From Chitinophagaceae bacterium (GTDB lineage: Bacteria > Bacteroidota > Bacteroidia > Chitinophagales > Chitinophagaceae): 64,000 bases of DNA. Under the pieces are notes generated by a model, which was not told the DNA's origin, did not search any database, and saw only the letters and a program-made list of their open reading frames with translations. The position numbers were made by a program, and so were the translations under genes. Positions 8,041 through 15,981 of the stretch are shown here, piece after piece (position 1 is the stretch's first letter; every line of letters begins with the position of its first letter). The DNA is taken from contig JADJPV010000001.1 in NCBI GenBank assembly GCA_016713085.1, positions 1,881,001 to 1,945,000 of the forward strand, read 5' to 3'.

Positions 8041-9345
8041 ATGGTTCAGAAATTAATTGAACTGGCTTTACGCAACAGGCTAATTGTTCTGCTGATAGCA
8101 GGCGGCCTGTTTGCGTATGGCATTTACTCAATCAAACGAAATCCTATTGATGCCATCCCTGATTTAAGTGAAAACCAGGTAATCGTATTTACAGAATGGA
8201 TGGGACGCAGTCCGCAGGTAATAGAAGACCAGGTGACCTATCCGCTGGTAAGCAATCTTCAGGGCATTCCAAAGATTAAGAATATCAGAGGTTCTTCTAT
8301 GTTCGGGATGAGTTTTGTATATGTGATTTTTGAAGATAATGTTGACATCTACTGGGCAAGAACAAGAGTGCTGGAACGGCTGAACTATGCACAGCGTTTG
8401 TTACCGCAGGGTATTACACCAACACTGGGCCCTGATGGAACAGGGGTTGGACATATTTACTGGTACCATCTGGATGCTCCTAAAATGGATTTAGGTGAGC
8501 AGAGAGCATTGCAGGACTGGTACATCAAGTTTGCATTGCAAACAGTACCGGGTGTTGCTGAAGTTGCTTCTTTTGGTGGATTTGAAAAACAATATCAGCT
8601 GATAGTTGACCCGGTGAAACTTCAGTTTTACAATATTTCCCTGATGGATGTGATGAGCACAGTGAAAGCCAATAACAATGATGTGGGCGGCCGGAAATTT
8701 GAAATGGCCGATATGGCTTATATCATCCGTGGACTGGGTTATATCAAAAACAAAGAGGATGTTGAAAATATTGCGTTAAGTAATTATAATGGCATTCCTG
8801 TAAGAGTAAAAGATATTGGCAGTGTACAGATGGGAGGCGATTTACGTTTGGGCATTTTTGATATGGATGGAAAAGGAGAAGTAGTAGGCGGCATTGTGGT
8901 GATGCGGTACAATGAAAATGCCAACAATGTTATTGCAGCCATCAAAGAAAAAATGAAAGAAGTGGAAAAGGGTTTGCCGGAAGGTGTAACCTTTAAAACC
9001 TCTTACGACAGAAGTACTTTAATACAGGAAGCAATTGAATCGGTAAAAGGAACATTGATTGAGGAAATCATTGCCGTATCGATTGTTGTACTCCTTTTTC
9101 TTTTTCACTGGCGCAGTGCTGTCATCATTTTAATTCAATTGCCGATCTCTGTTGCAGCAGGTTTCATCTTCCTGCAAATCTTTGGTATTTCTTCCAACAT
9201 TATGTCATTAACAGGTATTGCACTGGCCATTGGTGTGGTGGTGGATGACGGAATTGTGATGGTGGAAAATGCATACAGGCATATCAGTGAGGCACAGTCT
9301 GCAAAAAGCAATGGACAACAGGCAATACAGGACAAATCAGTTTGA
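8041..9345 (+). CDS. cusA: CusA/CzcA-type RND metal efflux pump, N-terminal part
   Basis: These 434 residues are the first half of a heavy-metal-efflux RND transporter: TM1 (LIELALRNRLIVLLIAGGLFAYG), NPIDAIPDLSENQVIVFTEW, GVGHIYWYHLD, YDRSTLIQEAIESVKGTL and the TM4 proton-relay block IALAIGVVVDDGIVMVENAYRHISEAQ. The reading then meets TGA (9343-9345) and TAA (9352-9354) in frame, and the second half continues in the same frame from 9367. Inner-membrane RND proteins of this class trade protons for Cu(I)/Ag(I) or other divalent metals and work with CusB and CusC, which are encoded just downstream. Either the two stops are errors within one gene of about 1,080 codons (8041-11289), or the pump is made as two pieces divided in the cytosolic TM4-TM5 loop. 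Confidence 0.9.
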   Translation: MVQKLIELALRNRLIVLLIAGGLFAYGIYSIKRNPIDAIPDLSENQVIVFTEWMGRSPQVIEDQVTYPLVSNLQGIPKIKNIRGSSMFGMSFVYVIFEDNVDIYWARTRVLERLNYAQRLLPQGITPTLGPDGTGVGHIYWYHLDAPKMDLGEQRALQDWYIKFALQTVPGVAEVASFGGFEKQYQLIVDPVKLQFYNISLMDVMSTVKANNNDVGGRKFEMADMAYIIRGLGYIKNKEDVENIALSNYNGIPVRVKDIGSVQMGGDLRLGIFDMDGKGEVVGGIVVMRYNENANNVIAAIKEKMKEVEKGLPEGVTFKTSYDRSTLIQEAIESVKGTLIEEIIAVSIVVLLFLFHWRSAVIILIQLPISVAAGFIFLQIFGISSNIMSLTGIALAIGVVVDDGIVMVENAYRHISEAQSAKSNGQQAIQDKSV

Positions 9346-9366
9346 TCTAATTAAAAAATAATTACA

Positions 9367-11289
9367 GTGAACTTATTTAAACGAAATAAAGATCCATTAA
9401 CTCCTGAAGAAAGGAATGCCATCATTGAAAAATCATCTAAGCAGGTGGGGCCGGGAGTATTTTATTCAACGATCATTGTTGTTACTTCTTTTCTTCCTGT
9501 ATTTCTGTTAACCGGTATGGAAGGAAAACTTTTTCATCCATTAGCATGGACAAAAACATTTATCCTGTTAATAGATGCTTTCCTGGCTATTACATTAACC
9601 CCTGTATTAATCTCTTTTTTATTAAAAGGAAGACTGAAGCCTGAAAGTGCAAACCCCATTACACGAACATTGGAAAAAATTTATACTCCTATTTTGAAAT
9701 TTTGTTTGCGGTGGAGAAAAACAACCATCGGAATTAATTTGATTGCTTTAGCTGTGGGCATTCTTATGATGACAAAGCTGGGTTCTGAATTTATGCCTCC
9801 GCTTGATGAAGGATCGCTTTTATTTATGCCTGTTACATTGCCTGATGTATCTAATTCGGAAGCAAAACGTTTATTGCAGGTACAGGATAAATTAATCCGG
9901 TCAGTACCTGAAGTGTCGCATGTGCTGGGTAAGGCGGGAAGGGCAAATACAGCAACGGATAATTCACCCATCAGCATGATTGAAACCATCATATTGCTGA
10001 AACCTAAACATGAATGGCGCAAAGGAATGACCAAGGATGCCATCATCAATGAGCTCAATGCAAAACTTCAGATTCCCGGAATTACTAACGGCTGGACACA
10101 GCCGATCATCAATCGTATCAATATGCTGTCAACAGGAATACGAACCGATGTTGGATTGAAAGTGTATGGACAAAACCTGGATACGATTTATGCATTTGCA
10201 CAAACCATCAAAAAACAACTGGAAGGAATTGAAGGCGTAAAAGATTTGTATGTGGAACCGATTACCGGCGGTAAATACATTGACATCACGATTAAAAGAG
10301 ATGAGATTGGCAGGTATGGTTTAAGTGTGGATGATGTAAATGCTGTTATTGAGATTGCACTCGGAGGAATGAAACTGACAACTACAGTTGAAGGCCGTCA
10401 GCGTTTTTCAGTAAATGCAAGGTATGGCCAGGATTTCAGGAATAATCTGCAGGCGCTGAAACGACTGCAGGTGCAGACAATGAGCTTTGGTCCGGTGCCA
10501 TTGGAAGCTGTTGCTGATATTCAATTAAGTGATGGCCCTCCGATGATCAACTCTGAAAATGCGATGCTTAGAGGAACCGTTTTATTTAATGTGCGGGAAA
10601 GAGACTTGGGAAGTACGGTAGAAGAAGCGCAGAAAAAATTAAATCAAATGATTACGAAATTACCCAAAGGTTATTTTTTAGAATGGAGCGGCCAATGGGA
10701 AAACCAGATCAGGGCCAATAAAACGCTGACGATGATTATGCCCATTGTTCTCGTCATCATATTTATGGTTTTGTATTTCACCTATCATTCCTTCAAAGAA
10801 TCGTTTGTAACAATGATTACCGTTCCTTTTGCATTGATCGGTGGTGTATTCATGGTTTATTTCTATGGTGTAAATTTATCGGTTGCGGTGGCAGTAGGAT
10901 TTATTGCATTATTCGGAATGGCTATTGAAACAGCCATGCTCATGACGATTTACCTGAATGAAGCCATGGAGAATATGGTTGCGAAACATGGCAACTCAAA
11001 AGAAACCTTAACACCTGCTATCATCCGGGAATTTGTAATTGAAGGATCTGCAAAACGGTTACGTCCAAAACTGATGACTGTGTCCGTTGGTCTGTTTGGT
11101 TTGATTCCGATTCTGTGGGCAACAGGTGTTGGAAGTGATATTATGCGGCCCATTACCATTCCTTTGATTGGAGGTACGATTTCATCAACCATTTATGTTT
11201 TGCTGATTACTCCGGTGATATTTGAAATGATAAAAGAACGGGAGTTAAAACGCAAGGGCAGGGTTGAACTGATAGATGTGAAAGAATAA
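9367..11289 (+). CDS. cusA: CusA/CzcA-type RND metal efflux pump, C-terminal part
   Basis: Same frame as the first half. A GTG at 9367 could start it, but the homologous block begins at LTPEERNAIIEKSSKQVGPGVFYSTIIVVTSFLPVFLL, the TM5 region that normally follows a short cytosolic linker. Further landmarks are LGSEFMPPLDEGSLLFMPVTLPDVS, GRANTATDNSPISMIETIILLKP, MLSTGIRTDVGLKVYG and GFIALFGMAIETAMLMTIYLNEAM, all typical of CusA-like HME-RND pumps. Length (640 residues) plus the first part equals a normal pump. A shift in and out of frame within the linker (around 9331 and 9353) would also give an open reading, NQFDLIKK joining KIITVNLF, so a pair of indels is a plausible cause of the two stops. 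Confidence 0.88.
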   Translation: MNLFKRNKDPLTPEERNAIIEKSSKQVGPGVFYSTIIVVTSFLPVFLLTGMEGKLFHPLAWTKTFILLIDAFLAITLTPVLISFLLKGRLKPESANPITRTLEKIYTPILKFCLRWRKTTIGINLIALAVGILMMTKLGSEFMPPLDEGSLLFMPVTLPDVSNSEAKRLLQVQDKLIRSVPEVSHVLGKAGRANTATDNSPISMIETIILLKPKHEWRKGMTKDAIINELNAKLQIPGITNGWTQPIINRINMLSTGIRTDVGLKVYGQNLDTIYAFAQTIKKQLEGIEGVKDLYVEPITGGKYIDITIKRDEIGRYGLSVDDVNAVIEIALGGMKLTTTVEGRQRFSVNARYGQDFRNNLQALKRLQVQTMSFGPVPLEAVADIQLSDGPPMINSENAMLRGTVLFNVRERDLGSTVEEAQKKLNQMITKLPKGYFLEWSGQWENQIRANKTLTMIMPIVLVIIFMVLYFTYHSFKESFVTMITVPFALIGGVFMVYFYGVNLSVAVAVGFIALFGMAIETAMLMTIYLNEAMENMVAKHGNSKETLTPAIIREFVIEGSAKRLRPKLMTVSVGLFGLIPILWATGVGSDIMRPITIPLIGGTISSTIYVLLITPVIFEMIKERELKRKGRVELIDVKE

Positions 11290-11297
11290 ATAAAAAA

Positions 11298-11507
11298 ATG
11301 GAAATACTACTTACTTCAATCATTACATGTCCTCATTGCGGACATCAGAAGCTGGAAGAAATGCCAACAGATGCCTGCCAGTATTTTTATACCTGCAAAA
11401 AATGTAACACGATATTAAAACCAAAGCAGGGCGACTGCTGTGTGTTTTGTTCTTATGGTTCAGTTCCATGTCCACCCATTCAAAACGGTAAAAACTGTTG
11501 TTCTTAA
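11298..11507 (+). CDS. GDCCVxC domain protein
   Basis: A 69-residue cysteine-rich protein with an N-terminal CPHC pair (residues 11-14), CKKC (33-36) and the diagnostic GDCCVFCSYGSVPCPPIQ block (from residue 45). The family is known as GDCCVxC (seleno)proteins; here the variable position is Cys and no in-frame TGA is present, so this is the cysteine form. It has no signal peptide. It sits 8 bases after cusA and 11 before tolC. The family is recurrent in mercury and copper loci, but its biochemical role is not established; small cytosolic metal carrier or regulator are the obvious options. Confidence 0.85.
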   Translation: MEILLTSIITCPHCGHQKLEEMPTDACQYFYTCKKCNTILKPKQGDCCVFCSYGSVPCPPIQNGKNCCS

Positions 11508-11518
11508 ATAGTAAAATT

Positions 11519-12781
11519 ATGAAGCGACTCATTTTTATATTGACTGTTTTTCTTTCGGGAAAATACTTATCAGCACAAACATTAAATCTTGATGCGATTA
11601 TTGACAGTATCAGCACTTTACATCCAGTTGTGAAAATGTATAACAATGAAATCCGTTCGATGGATGAAGCAGCGAATGGTGCAAAAAGCTGGATGCCACC
11701 TGAGTTCAGTACCGGTTTGTGGATGACTCCTTACAATCCATCTCTCTGGAAAAAAATGGATGATGGGATGGGTGGCTTCACAGATGGAATGGGGCAGTAT
11801 ATGATCGGAGGTCAGCAGATGTTTCCGAATAAAAAGAAACAGAATGCAGATGCAAATTATATGCAAACCATGTCATCAGTTGAAAAAGAAAAGAAGAATG
11901 CCACACTGAACGAACTGATCAATGATGCCAAACAGTATTACTATGAATGGATCATTCTGAAAAAGAAACTGACCATCCTTGAACAGAATGAAAAGCTGCT
12001 CGATTTCATGATTAAGAATGCAGAGATCCGTTATAAAAACGGGTTAGAAAAAATCAGTGCCTATTATAAAGCAAAAGCAGCATTAGGAAGAGTAAAAAAT
12101 ATGCAGTTGATGTTTGAAAATGATATCAACGAAAAGCGTATCCGTATCAATGCATTAATGGGAAGAAATGCAATGGTTCAGTTTGACATTGATACTGTAT
12201 ACCGTTTTAATGATTACACATCCGTTGTTTTCGACAGCACACTTTTTTACAGTAACCGCAGTGATTTAAAGGCTATTGACAAAGACATCAATTTAACTTG
12301 GCTGAAACAGGAAACAGAAAGGCAAAGTCTGAGACCACAGTTTGGTATCCGCTATGAGCATATGTTTGGATTTGGTGGTTTGCCCATGCAATTTTCATTG
12401 ATGGGCATGATGAAGCTGCCGCTTACCAAATGGTCGTCAAAAATGAATAAGGCAAATATTGAAAGTCTGAAATGGAAAGCGAATGCATTGCAGTCGCAAA
12501 AAGAAATGATGACCAATGAATACAGCGGCATGGCCTATGGAATGCGCAATGAACTGGAGTTGAAAAAGAAACAGGTAAAGCTGTACGACGAAAATATTAT
12601 TCCGGCTTTGAAAAATAATTACAAAACGATGCAGCTGGGGTATGAGCAGAATACAGAAGAACTATTTATGCTGTATGATGCATGGGAAACACTTTATATG
12701 ACACAACTGGAGTATACAGAGTTACTGAACCAGGCATTGCGGTTACAGGTAACCTTAGAAAGATTAATGGAAAAGAAATAA
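11519..12781 (+). CDS. TolC-family outer-membrane efflux channel (CusC role)
   Basis: With the start at 11519 the protein has 420 residues and begins with a signal peptide (MKRLIFILTVFLSGKYLSAQ). Two long coiled-coil regions, such as VEKEKKNATLNELINDAKQYYYEWIILKKKL and the stretch ending LEYTELLNQALRLQVTLERLMEKK, repeat the TolC layout. A Met-rich segment (MDDGMGGFTDGMGQYMIGGQQMFPNKKKQ, around residues 80-105; quoted here only as context) is common in channels of copper pumps. It forms the outer-membrane exit of the CusABC-like complex. An earlier start at 11498 would add residues before the signal peptide and is unlikely. Confidence 0.87.
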   Translation: MKRLIFILTVFLSGKYLSAQTLNLDAIIDSISTLHPVVKMYNNEIRSMDEAANGAKSWMPPEFSTGLWMTPYNPSLWKKMDDGMGGFTDGMGQYMIGGQQMFPNKKKQNADANYMQTMSSVEKEKKNATLNELINDAKQYYYEWIILKKKLTILEQNEKLLDFMIKNAEIRYKNGLEKISAYYKAKAALGRVKNMQLMFENDINEKRIRINALMGRNAMVQFDIDTVYRFNDYTSVVFDSTLFYSNRSDLKAIDKDINLTWLKQETERQSLRPQFGIRYEHMFGFGGLPMQFSLMGMMKLPLTKWSSKMNKANIESLKWKANALQSQKEMMTNEYSGMAYGMRNELELKKKQVKLYDENIIPALKNNYKTMQLGYEQNTEELFMLYDAWETLYMTQLEYTELLNQALRLQVTLERLMEKK

Positions 12782-12785
12782 TTAT

Positions 12786-14189
12786 ATGGCAACACAACAT
12801 TCATTTAAGCGAAGGACAAAGAGCAATTTCTTTTTGTTTCTTCTTTCTTCCTGTTTACTGCTTCTGCTGACGATGGGATGTAACAACAGTACAGATCGCT
12901 CAACTGAACTCAAATCTGTTGAAACAAAGATCATGTATACCTGTCCTATGCCGCAGGATTCGATTTTCAGCGACAAACCAGGGACATGCCCAAAATGTGG
13001 AATGCAATTAGTGAAAATGGAAACTGCTGAACATGATCATGCGGCGGCAGAATACACTTGCCCAATGCATCCCCAGATACTGAAAGATCAGCCGGGTAAA
13101 TGTTCCATCTGCGGAATGGATTTAGTAAAAAAAGAAACAGGAGGAAAGAAAACGGCTGATGTAACGCTGGAAGCGCTGCTGAAACCTACCAATGAATTTG
13201 TTATTTCCTCCATCCCTGTTACAACCATTCAAAAAAAAGAAGAACAAATAGAAATTGAAGCATTAGGTACAATTGGATATGATACAAGGCAGACAGGCAG
13301 TATTTCATCCAGGGTATCAGGCAGAATTGAAAAACTCTATGTACGTTACCGCTATCAGAAAATAAATAAGGGACAGCATATCCTTGATATCTACAGTCCG
13401 GAGTTGCTTACAGCACAACAGAACCTGTTGTTCCTTTTAAAGAACGATGCAGATAACACAGGCTTTATACAATCGGCCAAAGAAAAATTACTGTTACTGG
13501 GTATGAGTAATCAGCAATTGCAGCAGGTGTTACAATCAGGTAAACCATCCTTAACGATTGCTGTGTACAGTAATTACAGCGGTCATATTCATGAGTCAGT
13601 CAGTGCGGCCAATATGAATACTTCAACAGGAGGAATGAAAGATATTGCATTGCTTACAGAAGAGCTTTCGCTAAAAGAAGGAATGTATTTGCAGAAGGGG
13701 CAATCCATTTTTACTGTATTTAATCCAGACAGGGCATGGGCAGTTATTAATATCTATGGAGAAAACCAGGAATTGGTAAAAAAAGGGAACACCGTCAGGG
13801 TTGTTCCTGAAACATCACCTGATAAGAATTTCAGAGCAATGATTGATTTTATTGAACCATTTTACCGAAAAGACAGTAAAACATTAACGGCAAGGGTGTA
13901 TTTTAATAACAGTGGTTTAAAAATTCCGATTGGCAGCCAGGTAAGGGCCACTGTTTTTGGAAATACCAGGAATGCCTACTGGTTACCCAAAGAAGCTGTT
14001 GTATCATTGGGACTTGACAAAATAGTATTTCAAAAAACAGATGGAGGATTTAAGGCTCATAAAATAAATACCGGCATTACAAATAGCAATCATATCCAGG
14101 TATTAAGTGGAATCAACGAAACAGATTCTGTTGCAGTGAATGCACAGTATTTAATGGACAGTGAAAGTTTTATTAAAATAAACAACTGA
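12786..14189 (+). CDS. CusB-type RND periplasmic adaptor with two heavy-metal-binding domains
   Basis: A 467-residue lipoprotein (lipobox TMGC, Cys about 32). Two HMBDs follow at about residues 50-75 (YTCPMPQ..CPKCGM) and 90-113 (YTCPMHP..CSICGM). The rest is a membrane-fusion protein: the lipoyl/barrel-sandwich part VSGRIEKLYVRYRYQKINKGQHILDIYSPEL, a helical hairpin (LLTAQQNLLFLLKNDADNTGF...), and beta-barrel and membrane-proximal domains ending GINETDSVAVNAQYLMDSES. It links the inner-membrane pump to the outer channel and probably hands metal to CusA. It begins 4 bases after the tolC gene. An unusual point is that a second adaptor follows directly. Confidence 0.9.
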   Translation: MATQHSFKRRTKSNFFLFLLSSCLLLLLTMGCNNSTDRSTELKSVETKIMYTCPMPQDSIFSDKPGTCPKCGMQLVKMETAEHDHAAAEYTCPMHPQILKDQPGKCSICGMDLVKKETGGKKTADVTLEALLKPTNEFVISSIPVTTIQKKEEQIEIEALGTIGYDTRQTGSISSRVSGRIEKLYVRYRYQKINKGQHILDIYSPELLTAQQNLLFLLKNDADNTGFIQSAKEKLLLLGMSNQQLQQVLQSGKPSLTIAVYSNYSGHIHESVSAANMNTSTGGMKDIALLTEELSLKEGMYLQKGQSIFTVFNPDRAWAVINIYGENQELVKKGNTVRVVPETSPDKNFRAMIDFIEPFYRKDSKTLTARVYFNNSGLKIPIGSQVRATVFGNTRNAYWLPKEAVVSLGLDKIVFQKTDGGFKAHKINTGITNSNHIQVLSGINETDSVAVNAQYLMDSESFIKINN

Positions 14190-14191
14190 TT

Positions 14192-15388
14192 ATGCGATAC
14201 ATCATCATAACAGCTATTACATTCTTGTTTTTTACATCCTGTAAAAACAAGAATGTTGCAGTGAAAGATCCAGACACTTATTATACCTGTTCAATGGACC
14301 CGCAGGTAGTAGAATACAAACCGGGAAAATGCCCTATTTGTAAAATGGAGCTGACAGCAGTGAAGAAAAAGAACGGAGAAAAGAAAGATGAACTGCAGTT
14401 GAGTGAACAGCAAATACAGCTGGGAAATATTTTTGCCGATACAATCCGCAATGGTTCAATTGGCGACCAACTGGTATTAACTGCTACTTTGAATTTCGAC
14501 CAGATGAAAACATCATCAGTAAGTTCAAGGGTGATGGGAAGAATTGAAAAATTATATTTTAAGAACCTGGGCGACTATGTAAAAAAAGGATCTCCCCTGT
14601 ACGATTTGTACAGCGAGGACCTGAATAATACCAAACAGGAATATCTGCTGGTCTTAGAAAAGAAAAAAGTATTTTCTGACGAAACCATCATTGACTTTGA
14701 CCAGTTATTACAAAGCGCTAAAAACAAATTACTCCTGTGGGGAATGACTGAAGGCAAGGTACAGGAATTGGCAAGAACAAAGAAACCTTCCCCAACTACA
14801 ACCTTTTACAGTACTGCTGCCGGGTTTATTACAGCATTGGATATCCGGGAAGGAGATTATGTTATGGAAGGCGGCACAATTGTGAAGCTGGCTGATTTAT
14901 CCAGTCTCTGGGCTGAAGCACAGGTTTATACTTCACAGTTAGCAACCATTGACAGAAACAGTATGGCCACTGTACAGCTTCCTGATTTTGACGGCAAACA
15001 AATAAAAGGAAGAATTGAATTTGTAAATCCTGAAATCAATCCTGATACAAGAATCAACCTGATCCGTGTATCAATACCTAATCCCGGCAACCTGTTAAAA
15101 CCGGGTATGCCTGCTTATGTTCTGCTTAAAAGCCCGGAACGTAAAACATTAACGCTTCCAATAGATGCTGTAATCAGGGACGGAAAAGGAGCAACTGTAT
15201 GGATCAAAACAGGAGTTAATACATTTAAAAGTTTGATGGTGCGTACAGGATTGGAAAGTGATGACAGAATAGAAATATTGTCAGGTCTGCAAGCAGGTGA
15301 TGTTGTAGTTATCAGCGGTGCTTATCTGTTGCACAGCGAATATGTTTTTAAAAAAGGAGCTGACCCAATGGCAGCACATAATCACTAA
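14192..15388 (+). CDS. Second CusB-type RND periplasmic adaptor with one heavy-metal-binding domain
   Basis: A 398-residue lipoprotein (lipobox FTSC, Cys 17) starting 2 bases after the first adaptor. One HMBD lies at about residues 30-52 (YTCSMDPQVVEYKPGKCPICKM), with the last CxxC kept but His replaced by Asp in the MHP part. The membrane-fusion body includes VMGRIEKLYFKNLGDYVKKGSPLYDLYSEDL, a short hairpin, STAAGFITALDIREGDYVMEGGTIVKLADLSSLWAEAQVY and a C-terminal SGLQAGDVVVISGAYLLHSEYVFKKG. The two adaptors are clearly related but not near-identical, so this is an old pair, not a recent duplication. They may form mixed hexamers or serve different pumps. Confidence 0.9.
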   Translation: MRYIIITAITFLFFTSCKNKNVAVKDPDTYYTCSMDPQVVEYKPGKCPICKMELTAVKKKNGEKKDELQLSEQQIQLGNIFADTIRNGSIGDQLVLTATLNFDQMKTSSVSSRVMGRIEKLYFKNLGDYVKKGSPLYDLYSEDLNNTKQEYLLVLEKKKVFSDETIIDFDQLLQSAKNKLLLWGMTEGKVQELARTKKPSPTTTFYSTAAGFITALDIREGDYVMEGGTIVKLADLSSLWAEAQVYTSQLATIDRNSMATVQLPDFDGKQIKGRIEFVNPEINPDTRINLIRVSIPNPGNLLKPGMPAYVLLKSPERKTLTLPIDAVIRDGKGATVWIKTGVNTFKSLMVRTGLESDDRIEILSGLQAGDVVVISGAYLLHSEYVFKKGADPMAAHNH

Positions 15389-15408
15389 TCATTTCTTAAA
15401 TCAACCAT

Positions 15409-15978
15409 ATGTATCGTTTCTTAAAATCATTTTTATCATCAGTTGTTTTATTTATTTCTCTAAGTGCATCTGCGCAGAAAGCAGAAGAAATTTGCTATAA
15501 CCCGAATCTTGTAAAAGATACTTCTAAGAAAAGTATCAACTCAATGGCAGTTGCAGTAATTAAGGGCGACAGTATAAAAATCAGTTATCATTCACCCGGT
15601 GTACGTAAGAGAATTATCTGGGGCGGACTTGTTCCTTTTGATGAAGTATGGGTTACAGGTGCACATGATGCCACAACAATTGAACTGAAGAAAACTTTTA
15701 TTATTGGAGAAAAAGAAATTCCTGCCGGTAAGTATGCATTCTTTACCATCCCCGGTAAAAAAGAATGGATTGTTATTATCAATAAAAACTGGAAGCAGCA
15801 TCTGGCAACGGAATACGATGAAAAAGAAGATATCGTAAGAATAAAAGTGAGACCTCTAAAAAATCCATTTACTGAGCGACTCCAATATTTTGTAGAAAGC
15901 TCTGCTGGTAAGAATGGAAAGATTACAGTGGCCTGGGAGAAGATAAGAATTGAATTTCCTTTTATACTTAAAAACTAA
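15409..15978 (+). CDS. DUF2911 exported protein
   Basis: A 189-residue protein with a signal peptide ending in ASAQ. The mature part has the DUF2911 blocks VAVIKGDSIKISYHSPGVRKRIIWGGLVPFDEVWVTGAHDATTIEL and IPAGKYAFFTIPGKKEWIVIINKNWKQHLATEYDEKEDIVRI. DUF2911 proteins are common beta-rich exported proteins of Bacteroidota with no known function. It lies between the second adaptor and the P-type ATPase gene (20 and 3 bases away), so it is part of the metal transcript. Confidence 0.88.
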   Translation: MYRFLKSFLSSVVLFISLSASAQKAEEICYNPNLVKDTSKKSINSMAVAVIKGDSIKISYHSPGVRKRIIWGGLVPFDEVWVTGAHDATTIELKKTFIIGEKEIPAGKYAFFTIPGKKEWIVIINKNWKQHLATEYDEKEDIVRIKVRPLKNPFTERLQYFVESSAGKNGKITVAWEKIRIEFPFILKN

Positions 15979-15981
15979 GGT

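Noticed and set aside
11298..11507. Selenoprotein form of the GDCCVxC protein
   Set aside because: The variable position is encoded by a Cys codon and no in-frame TGA occurs.
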